A stretch of DNA of 64,000 nucleotides from Xenia sp. Carnegie-2017. Taxonomy: Eukaryota > Cnidaria > Anthozoa > Malacalcyonacea > Xeniidae. Under the pieces are notes generated by a model. That model was not told the DNA's origin and did not search any database. It was given only the letters and a program-made list of their open reading frames with translations. Below are positions 12,224-23,943 of the stretch, one piece after another. How positions within the stretch are numbered: the first letter of the stretch is position 1; each line of letters starts with the position of its first letter. Where the stretch lies: the NCBI RefSeq assembly GCF_021976095.1, contig NW_025813482.1, positions 4,571,162 through 4,635,161 on the forward strand, given 5' to 3'. Made by a program: the position numbers and the translations under genes.

Positions 12224-15200
12224 CTATAATGGAGTGTTGGCGTTTTCTTTGATCAGCTGACATTCTTTTTGAAGATTAACAACGCATTCAATGAGGAAGC
12301 CTGGTATTGAGCGATCAACAATCGCTTGAGGAACTAACGAAGGCTGAAAGAGTACAAGCGTAAGAATGATCATCGTTAAAAAAGTTAAACATAGGAAAAT
12401 GTACCGACCGTTCCCCTTAAAACCATTAGCCGGTACAACGGTGCTTAGTGCTACACCAACCTCCAAAGTAGTTGTTACGATCCAAACAAATTCTGATTTA
12501 TCCCTGGTATCTTCGGCAGGAAGAAGGGCATAAGAATTTAAGATAGTTTTACCCCTAACATAAAATTAAGAACGACATTGACGGAAACGATTACAACCTG
12601 TGCTTTACTCAGTAATTCAGTCAAATTATCGGACCAAATGAATAAAATGATATGATCCAAATAGGAATATAGGACTTGAGTGATTTGTTGTAAGCGCCAG
12701 GCGTTATTGATTTGCCATTTAACCAATGCAGAAAACAAGGCAATTTTCCCAAAGAAAAATTGCTTTAAAATCTTTTATCTTCCACTTTGAATGTAACGAT
12801 AGAGAAATTGCCTTATTTTTTGCACTGGAAAATCAAGAAAGTTTTGCACTTGCACATTAATCACGACACATGACTTTCTGTAAGTTAATGATTTTTAGCA
12901 TTCTGCGATAGCAAGCAGTTACAACTTTAATCTTATCAAAAATTAACATGATGAACGTAAGTTTTATACAGCAGCTTTTTATAAATAAGTAGCAACTTGT
13001 GAATGACTTACCTCACTAATCCTTGAACAGGAGGCTTAGTGGGTGAGATAACAGAAGTTGAAGAAGAAATAAACATTTCTCCAATTCTTTGGTAATGATT
13101 TATACTGACAAAATCTCTATAACATAGAAATGGAGTACATGAAGTATCCTCGTTTACAATATTAAATGTTGGCAAAAATTAAATAATTCTGTAAATCACC
13201 AATAAAATTAATATATTGAGGTGATGATAATGCAATTGAATGCTTTGGGTGAAAGAGATGAATTGCTTCAAAAAGGAAAAATTCAGTTGAATGCATCACA
13301 AAAACACTATTGCCATAGTACGCAAAAGTATTAAGACAAGCCATAGTATTCATACAATTTATAATACCTTGCTGATAGCAGACCTCCAGCAACCTCAGCA
13401 ATGGTCGAATAAACAAGCTCAGTAGACGAATTAATTTTTTCAATAACCTGAAATATAGACAACAAAACATCGTACGCGAAAAACACGTGTTCTAATATCG
13501 TTAGGATTCAAAGCATTAAATAATCAAAATATTATGCAACTTCATTTATTTCATGGATCTAAAATCATGCATAGGACCCAACACGTTCTATTCAATTAAG
13601 CATTTGTTTTCTCCACAAACGTCCACGTACAAAGAAATACAAAACTATACTGTAAACGATGTGCGATGTTTCAATAACACAAGTTTAACGAGTAAATGAT
13701 GATGAATTGACTTAGCTCTTGGTTTATCAAGATTAGCTAAATCGGATTCATAAATCGAAGTACACTCGGTGAGCACACTCTATTTTTATGGTACTTAAAT
13801 ACCTCGATATGAGTGATAGTTGGATTCCACTTCTTAATATTTTCAGGATCTCCAAAGACAAGGGAATGCACGATTTCTTGACTAGCATTGATGAATGCCT
13901 AGAAATAGAGACTCAAAAACAATTGTGTTTTTTATTTTAGAATGTTATATTATTCTAAAAGAAAGAAAAGTTTTCAACTGGCCTACAAAACAATAACTTC
14001 AAATTTCTTCTTTGAATAAATCACATAAATTGTCAATTGAGATATCAATAATCAAACATACTCTCACTCGCAGTACTTTTCCCATGTTTTCGACCGTAGT
14101 ACTTTCGATTAAAAGGTCGTCCTGGAAGAAGTAGGATTTTTTATTATGCGTAAGGAAGATTGGCGTCAATTTAGAGAAAGAAAATGTGTTATAAAGGTAT
14201 TAAAGTGTGTGAATATTTTCTGCAAATTATTTCAACGTCAATTTGGTTTGAGGCACAGCAACCCCAAAAAGATTTTTCCGTTATTTCCGCTCTCGTTATA
14301 TGTTTAGAGCTTGTTCTTGAAATATTCGATTTTTCAACTAGTGGATAGAATTATAGACTTTGCAATTACTATCTGTATACCTTTTGCTTTTCAATATTCC
14401 AGCAATTTTCAGCATACAATAATGATAATGTCTTGCTTGTCGTTTTTCTTGCTGTTTTTATGTATTCCAAATTCTATAGTTGGAATCAGGAAACTAAGTA
14501 ACATTCATATTAAACTTTCATATAGACATCAAGTCTGTCGAAAATCTCACAAATGGATTGTTCATAGCACAAAATGTCAGAGTGGCATCTTACCGCTCTA
14601 ATAACCACCTCCTCTTCACCAGAATCTAAAGGACAAAAGAACATGAACAAGAATAAAGTAAGACGCGGTAAATTTAGTAAATGAAATTTGTAGCCCCCCA
14701 GGCTAAATTTTGTGCCGCCTTCCCGAAGAACACATTGTGTTTGTATGTATTTCTTTTATCCAGTGGAAGAAAGAAAGAACCATATTAGTATTTGTTGTGT
14801 TGCTCATAACAAGTGCAATCTCAGTCAAATTTCAACGTCGAAAAATAAAATACTCGCCTTCTTATTTTACTAATAAAAACAACAAATATCTATAGCAAAA
14901 CAAAATATGTATTTCCATTGAGCATTGAAAGTTCAATGGTGTGCGAAAAATGGAAGACGCACCTTGATCTGGTGGCGTATGGAAAGATAACACAGAATAT
15001 CTTGAACTCCTTAAAAAGAAAAATTACCGCATGTACAAAGACAGTTAATTGTTTACATTTCATTGCATACGTACGCAGGTAGTTTTGTGATTGATCCGTA
15101 TTCAGGAGGCTTTTCTACAATAAATTAGAACTTTTAATTTCACCTGTCCAGAATGCGCAACAATACTCAACAAATTCTTCAATGATTGAAATAGAATTGA

Positions 15201-17168
15201 ACTATCGATGATAGCTACCTTTGGAAACTCGTTGCAATAATCTTCTTTCTTGAGGTAGAACCTAGAAAAAACGGAAAAAAACGATAGCCACAAAGTTGAA
15301 TAAATTTAAAAACGACAAGTTTTTACTACAACAGAAAAATTTTTTCTTTTGTAGTAAAAAGTACTCTAAACGTATAATTATCTTACTTTTACTCGCATAT
15401 ACCATGCTTCTACCCAAACTAAAACAAATGATCCAATATGAAGTAAATAATCAACTGGTCTACTCTCGTTGTCATCTGATTTTGCATCAAACTGAAAATT
15501 TGAGAAATATATATGGGCAATATTTACTTTATATTCATTGCTACTGAAGTGTAATTTAAGCCTCTTTAACGAGCTAAACTCATTAGAAACAGAAAGCTGA
15601 AACTAAAATTCAAATCATCATATTTGTTTTGATTATTCGTCGACGTACCAAACGGACATCACTTACCTCAAACAAACATGCCTTGACTATTAAATAGACT
15701 GTAGATGCAAAAGTAGTGAACTGAAAAAGAATAATAGATAGAAACTTGTCATAAAGATAGTAATTTTCTTTTCTAACATCAGCACTTACTGCAACAGTCA
15801 GAACGCTTTTACTATCACAATAGCCATACACCAGCAGCAGTACAAAAATTCGAGCGAGCGAGACCATCTGTGTTGAAAGAATTAGTTACAAATTATCATT
15901 AATAAGCATTGAGGTCATTAGCCGATAATAACCATTACACACTTACTAAAATATCGAAAAGCGAACTAGAAATGCCGTAATGTCCAATTTCTGTGGATAA
16001 TGAGTCGTTCAGTCCTTTCACAGCAACTCCCTTGAAAGGACATTCAAATGAAAACAAGGATTAGGAAAGCAGTTGGCACAATTAACTACAGCCTCACCTC
16101 GCTGACACCTCTCGGAAGTAGATTTTGCTTATGGGTTTATGTAAACGAAATATTTACCGCGTGTTCGACTTCGACTAAATGTAGAATTGCCGCTTGTACG
16201 CAAAAAAATTCTAACAAAATATAACATTTTTCTTTCCTGTGGATCGTTAATTTACTTACTTAGTGATTAAAAATTTTGAAAATGAACATTTAGCAGTAAA
16301 TACTGGTGTATACGTATGTAAAATTGACATTTATCACTGGTACGGCCGATTATCACATGTTATCTTAGTGTTATTTTACTATAAGCCTCGAACCATTGGG
16401 CTAAGGCCTAAGGCATATGCAAGTTAATCTAACTGAAATCTGAAATACAATTGAAAACGTACTGTTAGAATCTTATCAGGAGACATGATATCAACGTAAT
16501 TTTGTAATGACAATTGTTATTTAGCTTCATTAGACAAATTGACCATACTATCTCGAAGTTCGAACGTCATTTTGATGAAATTGTCGATATAAACTGCAAT
16601 ATATATTGCTTTAGGTACAAATATAAAAAGCTATGCACATTATCTAATTACTACGTGCTGCAAACCTTCGCCTAAGGACCTGGGCTTAATTAGACGAATT
16701 TGTGATTACATTTTCTTGGGTTTATACAAGGGGGGATGAGGTTATGTATTTGGGATATTGCATGGACAATGGACTATATTAATCTTGCACTTTTTCCTAT
16801 ACTCTACATTTGATAAGGACAATAAATTATTTCGAATAGAAATTTGAGGATAGCAATCGCAAAATGTACGCACTATGGTGATATATTTATGTTTAGTCAA
16901 GAAATCAAAACGTTCGGGCACAAATTGATCTGCTTGTTACCTGAGCATAAATTATCCACAGGAAAAACGTAAATAGAAAATCAAAAATACAAAGAAGACA
17001 AAAGTTTTGTCTATTAGAAGACAATCCATGATAAATTCTTCTAAACCATGGAGACGGTGTTGTTGTATTTTCCTCTAATACTTGTGCAGATTCCGCTAAA
17101 GAAAGTTGATTCATTGAAGATGAACTTCCCTCGATTTCTTGGTATCCATTTTTCTCGTTCTTAGCCAT
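12224..17168 (-). CDS. STARD3: STARD3 (MLN64): MENTAL domain plus START lipid-transfer domain
   Basis: STARD3 sits in late endosomes, tethers them to ER VAP proteins and transfers cholesterol. Fifteen phase-consistent exons give 419 residues (human about 445): 16941-17168, 15947-16030, 15790-15867, 15667-15720, 15387-15491, 15219-15261, 15075-15114, 14963-15009, 14594-14625, 14068-14121, 13803-13898, 13368-13447, 13012-13116, 12461-12554, 12224-12343. The MENTAL domain (residues ~50-185) has four hydrophobic segments, starting NFCLLCIFDFLFTFFLWII and ending VLVWVEAWYMRVKVLPQE. A linker around residue 219 holds SFHTPPDQ, which resembles the phospho-FFAT motif of human STARD3. The START domain (~238-419) shows AGGLLSARDFVSI, SSSTSVISPTKPPVQGLVRG and KSEFVWIVTTTLE in canonical order. 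Start chosen at MAKNEKNG; an in-frame ATG ten codons upstream is possible. The gene is divergent from the next one at 18.2 kb. Confidence 0.95.
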
Positions 17169-18201
17169 AAAGTAAAAAGAAAGTTTCGAATTAAACAATT
17201 TATTATGGCATGTTGTTCTTGTTGCTGTCGTCGAAGACTATTTTGCATTCATGCTATGGTTCACTGCTTCTTTTCATCCGCCTATTTGCATAATACAGAC
17301 AGACCGTGATGATCGAGAAAGTAAAGACGTGCAAATGTTCAAACAGGAAATGCATCTTGTTTTGAAGCCATGAAGAATAGGAAAGAAGCGATATGAATAA
17401 TGGAACTGCAAAAAATATTAATACATTTCTAAGAAAACTTCTTCTATGTCTACGAATTGCATCTATAACTATGCCCTGGTGAATATCATTTCATCACAAA
17501 CTTCAATTTCCACTCTCTAATCCAAATAACTCCAGTGGGAATGTTTTGACAAGTAGCAAGGCTTCACGTGCCGTCCCTGATTTCGACTGATTGCTACAAC
17601 ACCCGCAACACTTCCAAACTTCCAGCCCGAGTTTGGATCGCTCTGGCGCGAAAATATATGATGATGATGATCCAAATAACAGTTTTAGACTGATCATCAG
17701 TATACGCGTTTTAAAGCTTTTACTGGTGAGCAAAGGACATTTTCTTCGCAAGTAGAATACCAACTAAAATACAATGTTACAAACGGTGAAACGTCATGAG
17801 TTTTCTGCTTTTTGTCAATATTTTTTGCTACTGGTCATTTTCAATGACAATTAGTTTTCTCCAAAAAGGGATGCAAAACTACATACAACTGTATTGTCAT
17901 AAATATAAACAATTTTAACTCAATTACGTAAAAGGCAAAAACATGAATAGCAAGGTCAAGCTAAACACTGCACCTTAACCTCTACTTCAACATACGTGAG
18001 CAAAATGCTTTGTAATCATAAAGTTTGACAAAAAAGATGAGGTTTACTGGTTTACCATTATATAGTGTGCCCAATTACATTGCCATAGAAACGAGTGTCA
18101 TTGTAGACGATGCGAACGAGTGAACATCAATATTCAAAAAAATTTAAATTTTGGCGGTACGACCACTGACAAAAATTGTTAGAAACCTATAATTTTTTAC
18201 A
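17169..18201. promoter_or_regulatory. Divergent spacer between STARD3 and the double-RWD gene
   Basis: The start codons of the two genes face away from each other across about 1.03 kb, so this stretch should hold both promoters and 5' UTRs. A 20-base match (CTCCAGTGGGAATGTTTTGA, near 17529) recurs near 18604 inside the neighbouring gene's intron. I see no convincing TATA box or other element. Confidence 0.4.
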
Positions 18202-21200
18202 ATGAACGACTTTTTAGAGCAGTAAGTACCAAAATCTACTCGTATCTTAATAATATAACATGAATTTTCATGTAAAAATATGAAATTTTACGCAAACTGT
18301 TCTCTGTGACATTGGATTAAAGCTGGGTGCTATTGTTTCTACTAATAACTGCTATCTCTTTAGAAACTTGTGTCATCATGAAGTGACGATTAAATGTATT
18401 GAAGATGTTTCTATGGATGACAATAAAGTTGATGGAAATGTGTCTACAGCCGGAGATTCTATTCAGATAAACAAAATTCACCAAGTGAAGGTATTCGTAT
18501 GTAAACTATTCACCAAATATACACTGACAATATTTATTATGAAATGTATTACAGAATTAAAACTTTACAACAAAGGTCTTTGGTGTAGGCTACATGGAAA
18601 GCACTCCAGTGGGAATGTTTTGAACTACAGATTAATTCCAGTGATTAATTGTAAATGTAGATTTTCATTTAGATCATGAAACACAATTATTATTACATGC
18701 TTTTTTTGTAAAATTATTTAGTCTCATATCAGCAATCTTAAATGTGCATGGTCGCTGTCTGAAGCTGCATTATGGTTCAGTAATAGCATGAAGGATGGTT
18801 TTTCTGATAATGCTGAAGAAAATTGGCTGGATTGTGATGATCAAGCTAAGGAGCATGGTATTAGTTTTAATAATATATATTTTGTTGTTAAGCTTTCAAG
18901 ATTTTGTATCTTACCAATGAAATATTCATTTGTTGTTTTTAAGATTTAATTAAAAAAGAAAGGAAAGAAGCCGAACAACTTAAGAATAATATAGAATTGG
19001 TTGAGCATGAATTGGAAGAAGAAAGCAAAAATATACAATTTGGTATCTTATTTATTTTGTTCATAACAGAACTGCCAGTGGCACAGCTATCCTGCAGATT
19101 TTCCAATTATTTAACAATTTTACAGTCACCTAAATTATTTGCACTGGAGGAGAAAAAGTCAAGCTTTCTACACTATATCAGCATGAAAGTTTTGTTGCAA
19201 TACGTAATTCTTACATCATGTGTTATAATGTAGTAAATGAGCAAGCAGAGGAAAAGAAACAACGAAATCAGGAACGTCTTTCTATTGTTAAAAATAAGGT
19301 AAATCATAAATATGGATTTCTCTGTGACAAGAATTCACTTTTGTATTTTATGACCAAGACAAATTTTCCAAAATTATTATGTTTCCTTACCAAGTACAAT
19401 GGGCCTTGAGGCAATATGTTAAATATCACTCTATGTCCTTTATTTCAAGATGGAAAGGCTGGAAAAATTGCGCGAAAAAAAGGCACAATTACAGAAAGAA
19501 AAAGAAAATTATCTTTGTGTGAGTAATGTTATCACCAAATTTTGATTTGTGGTTGCATGCTTTTCAATAAACAATTTTTTTCATAACATTGTATTGATGG
19601 CTCTTTTAAAAACACTCTGTTGGATTTTTATATTTATAATCGGAATTAATATGTTTTGTTTTTGTTTTCTGATGTTTTTTTGTTTCTCTTTTAGAAAATG
19701 CAGTTGCAGCCAAGTGACTCAACTGATGTAAAAGCAACTTTAACAGAAAAAGTGGTTAGAAAATTGTCATATAATACAAACATGGCTAAGAAAGATTTTC
19801 GTTGTTTATAAAAACACAGTTGGACTATATATCCAAAAAGTCAGCTATACAAGGTGTATCAAAAAAACTGAAGAGATAGGAAAACGTCGCTTGAGTTATC
19901 AGCGTGCAAGATCTGCAAAAACCTTTGATGGCATAAGTAGTTTGACCACCAATGGTTCATATGACATCAAAATTTTTGCAAGTATTAACCATTTTTACAG
20001 TGAGAATTGTTTTACCTAGAAGTACTTTTGAAATAGCTTGCACAAAAATAACAAAGCTTAAAAGCAATTGGAACACATATGTTTAAAATATGACACATAT
20101 TGTTCAAGCTTACAAACTTCAATGAAATTTGGCCAAACTATACACCAACACTAGGTATCCAAATTGCAGATTATTTGCGTTTTCCCTTTTTAAATTCCAT
20201 TTTCTTAAAATCTTCATCAATTATTCATATTTGGAGTAATTTAAGCTCAAATTTACAAATAATTGATGAGGATTATAACGATGGCATTAAAAAACGAAAA
20301 CTTCAAAATAATTCGCAATTTCAAAGCTACGCGTTCACGTACGCATAAGCCAAATTTCCTAAAACTTTGTCAGCTTGAACAACATTTGCCATATTTTAAC
20401 CCTATGTGTTCAAATTGTTTCTTCACTGCATCATTTTCGTGCGCAAACTACTTCAATTCTCATTTTCAAAATTGTTATTTTTTCCGACAATTTTACCGTC
20501 AGACAAACCATTGGAAGTTTAACTACCTATTTCCACTTTACGCGCTCTGATGACTCTCGTGCACCCCCTCTGCTCCACTTCTACCCCAGGCCAGGAGGGT
20601 GCGCACCCCCTGCACCCTTTTCTAAATTCATCCCTGATGCACCTTGTATAAATCCAATTCATCAAGATGTTTTTAAAGTTGAACTAGAAAATCAAAGGTG
20701 TTACTTTTCCGTCTCCTGTTTTTCACAAAACATTTCAACTTGCATGATACGAAATGTCACATTTCTAGCTATGTTTAAACCATTTTTGTGCATATGTAAG
20801 ATACATGTGAGAATTGTGAACTTTAGGAGAGGGTAAACATGGCTGTTGATCAATGCTTAGCTGCAGTGGAAAACCTCATGCAAACTAACACCCTGCTTCA
20901 TCCGGAATATGAAAAGACTGAAAGTAAAATGAGAGAATTGGAGGAAAAGTTTAATTATTTTAAATCTGTTAACTCATCGGATCAACAAAAAAGGTATTCT
21001 CAATATTTACCTACGTGCAGGAAACCAGCATTGCGCATATATACGCTCATGTATCTTGTTGATAGTTTTTTGTATATTAGTGCGAAATTGAAAATTCGAA
21101 CGTGGTTTGTAGGATTGGTTTATTGAAGAACAATTGGGAGGCTTATTCAGTTTATTTCGTGGGATAATAAAAAAATGTTGGCTTCAGTAGCAAAAGATCT

Positions 21201-23133
21201 TTATAGATTTATTTTACAGTATTTATGGTATGAGTATATAACAAATTAACAATATGGACAGGAAAGAATTCGTTTATCGTACTGTATCATCCTTTGGTAT
21301 TCGAGTGATTAATGTTGGTGACACTTGGCTAGAATATGAAATCTCGGATGTCAACGAAAACGATCTTCCCATGTCAACTATGTCGTTTACGGTTCATTTT
21401 TCTAAAGATAGGACAAGCGTAGATCGTATTACGGTGAGATGACGTTTTTTCATTGCATTCTTCTACTGTTTATCATCCTCTCAGTGTAATTACGTTTTCG
21501 ATGCATGCATTCTTCTCCTTATAACGGCAATAAGTCATGTTTAATTGCCAAATATAGAAATGTGGAAAATTAGCATCTATAACTGGGTTCTTTCTTTTAT
21601 TGCTTTTTCAAGGACAAAAAGACTAAACATTTTGTGTGAAAACTGAATTTGCTTTAAGTTGAATAAAGTACCCACATAACTGCGTTGACGTTAAGGCACA
21701 TAAAAAAAACACCTAAAGTTTTTTAAAATTACACACGTTTTATCATTCATTTGCCATGCTTATGTTGAAAAGTATTTGTTAAAAACTTGTCATTAGAGTA
21801 AATGTTCGTCAATTAAGATAAAAGATGTTTACTGTGATTGCACAGGCTTATGCAAACCTAGGACACATTTGGAAGAACTCGGGAGCAGATCAGTGCAAGC
21901 CTGAGACCGATGGTCGAGGGTTGAACCTGCTCGTGAATGCACGATCAATTTTTTTGTGTAATTTTTACTATAGTCGAACAGTCCAACATCTTTCATGCAA
22001 GATCTCATTAATAATGTGAACACAATTGATGAACTGAAAGCTTTCAATTTTGAAGTTCAGAAACGACTTCATAACCGAGTTATGTTATCAAAAGAAATAC
22101 TATCTCTACAAGAAAAGTAAGAAGACTCAATGATTAATCTATAGTACGTAGTTTATGTGGAATTATGGAACATTTTTTAATATTGCGATGGTATAAATAT
22201 AATTACCCTAAGCAACAACAAAAATTTTAAAAAATTAAGTTTCTCGTTGGTATAAATACACGAGGCACTCTGAGCTCCTCCGTGCACTTCAACATCAACC
22301 TTGCTTACATTTTTAAGTAGCTCTAACAGACTTATAACTTTGAACACGACATTTCTGTCAGGAAGTTATTTACATCAAAAAATTACACTAATAACAAATT
22401 GAAAAACATATTATAACTTGTCTGCATCTTTAGTATCTATAAATTTTGCAATAGCTATACATACACCTTTAAAACAACTTTCATGTGAAGGTGTGAGGCT
22501 CATGTTCATGATATTGTCTTTATAGTTTTGCAATTGATTGGGATGAAGATCACCAGAAAGTCAAAGTTATGTTTGGCAGAGCTGGTCAAGTAATTTGTAC
22601 GTTACATATCGACGGCGAATATCCCACTAATGGATATATCAGGGTAGAAGAGATACGTGGTGCAGATGCTACTGTAATATTTATGGATCATGTGGTACGT
22701 ATGGAGGATATTTCAATGAGAGGACTTACAATATTTTCACTTGAATTGTATTTATAAATTAGCTAAATCGATATGGTCGATAAGTTTATTGTCAATCAAC
22801 GTTCTGCATGATCACGAAGTTTGCACTTTAACGTGATTGACTTAAAAATGCATCTAAAATTTGTAGCAATATTGACATGTTAATGGATATAACATGTATG
22901 AATTGCACGGTGCCTGAGAAAGAAGAATTCTAATTTCAAAAAAATTGAACCTTATATTGACATGTTAATGGATATAATATGTATGAATTGCACTGTGCCT
23001 GAGAAAGCTGAATTCTAATTTCAAAAAAATTGAACCTTATACATTCCGTTTTCCACCTATTAAGGTTACCAGCGAACTGAAAACACTTTCTAGTTGGATC
23101 AACTACCTAAATGTGAAGTATGGAAATATGTAA
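18202..23133 (+). CDS. Coiled-coil protein with probable tandem RWD domains (kinetochore-like)
   Basis: Twelve phase-consistent exons give about 430 residues: 18202-18221, 18364-18490, 18722-18857, 18944-19042, 19234-19298, 19450-19518, 19695-19751, 20827-20993, 21262-21433, 21974-22116, 22526-22694, 23065-23133. Residues ~110-185 and ~205-245 are charged heptad-like coils (ELVEHELEEESKN, MERLEKLREKKAQLQKEKEN). Then comes a globular block (SSFGIRVINVGDTWLEYEI ... MSFTVHFSKD), a helical stretch (FMQDLINNVNTIDELKAFNF) and a second block (VKVMFGRAGQVICTLHIDGE, YPTNGYIRVEEI) with a closing helix (SELKTLSSWINYLN). Coil followed by two RWD-like units recalls the KNL1 C-terminus or CENP-P; the first unit also resembles Spc25. 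This is by memory of patterns, not a search. No MELT repeats are seen, so it is not a full KNL1. Exon 7 has a weak GTGGTT donor, and reading through it meets a stop at 19809-19811. Intron 7 holds a transposon. Confidence 0.72.
19848..20648. mobile_element. 801-base non-autonomous TIR element (copy 1)
   Basis: The left end reads TACAAGGTGTATC and the right end is its inverse with one change (GATGCACCTTGTA), so the termini match over about 13 bases and sit next to TA. The next ~600 bases from the left are clearly related to 62015-62580. No transposase is visible. TA flanks and short TIRs suggest a Tc1/mariner-like mover. It lies in intron 7 of the double-RWD gene. Confidence 0.7.
22869..23041. 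repeat. 85-base tandem duplication in the last intron of the double-RWD gene
   Basis: The block starting ATATTGACATGTTAATGGAT occurs at 22869 and again at 22954, with only a few base differences over the unit, immediately before the terminal exon. Confidence 0.85.
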
Positions 23134-23943
23134 AAACACAATCATACTGAACACATGGAATGGTGTATATATTTGATGGAGTAAATGGTATTCATTTTGT
23201 TATATTATTCTGCTGCATGACATGCAACAAAAACCCCCCAAAAATCTCGTTATCTGCTTGACAACAGAAAATTTTGAACCAAATTGCAAATTTGCAATAA
23301 GTTTAATGGTCAACGGTCAAAGTTGTATTTCAAACGTGCAGTTTCAATTCTGCATAAAAATAAAATCTATTACAATATTTACAATATATTACAATAGTTT
23401 TTGCGCTATATTAATTACTAATTTTTCATTGAGATTTTGTTTGTTATTTAAACCGTCAAAGATTACCACAAAACATTCCTAAATGATATTGAACAGTTTC
23501 TCTTCACTCATGTAAAATGGTTTATAAGTTTCACATCTACCTCGCTTGTTAGTCGTTACTTATTTTAGTAGACACCATGCTTATTGATGGCTTGTTTTCC
23601 AAAACACTTCTTTTATGAAGAGCAATAAGTTGAAGCGAATTAACTAACCTATGTTAATGTTTGTGGATGAAGATCGTCCAGGTTAGTAGAGTCCTGAGAA
23701 CGACTGTAGTTGTTGATGTTGACTGACGTTTCGAAAACCTTAGCGGTAGTCATCTTCAGAGTCAAATTATCCTCAGCTTATCTTGACTCTCAACAACAGT
23801 CAACATCAACAACACCAGTCCTTCTCAGGACTCTACTAACCTGGAAGATCTTCATCCACAAACATGTAACAACACTCCCGGGTTTAAACCATTTACTTCA
23901 ACCTACGTTAAGTTCGACAATTCATGTCAAACTCGTGATTTCA
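23134..23943. other. Convergent spacer between the double-RWD gene and RECK
   Basis: Both genes end into this ~0.8 kb spacer, so it carries two 3' UTRs. The only structured content is the hairpin element at 23659-23863. Confidence 0.5.
23659..23863. mobile_element. ~205-base hairpin MITE
   Basis: Left arm 23659-23724 (TTGTGGATGAAGATCGTCCA, then GGTTAGTAGAGTCCTGAGAA) is mirrored by the right arm 23797-23863 (TTCTCAGGACTCTACTAACC, then TGGAAGATCTTCATCCACAA). The centre contains GACTGACGTTTCGAAAACC and GTAGTCATCTTCAGAGTCAA, a sequence type I recall as abundant in anthozoan genomes. A single related arm is at 2667-2733. Confidence 0.75.

Noticed and set aside
13162-13470. 102-codon minus-strand frame over a STARD3 exon
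   Set aside because: Wrong frame; the real exon 13368-13447 gives START-domain sequence in another phase.
17503-17763. 86-codon minus-strand frame upstream of STARD3
   Set aside because: No family resemblance and not needed for STARD3, whose start is supported at 17168.
20375-20836. 153-codon plus-strand frame
   Set aside because: It runs across the end of the transposon copy at 19848-20648 into intron; composition and position argue against a gene.
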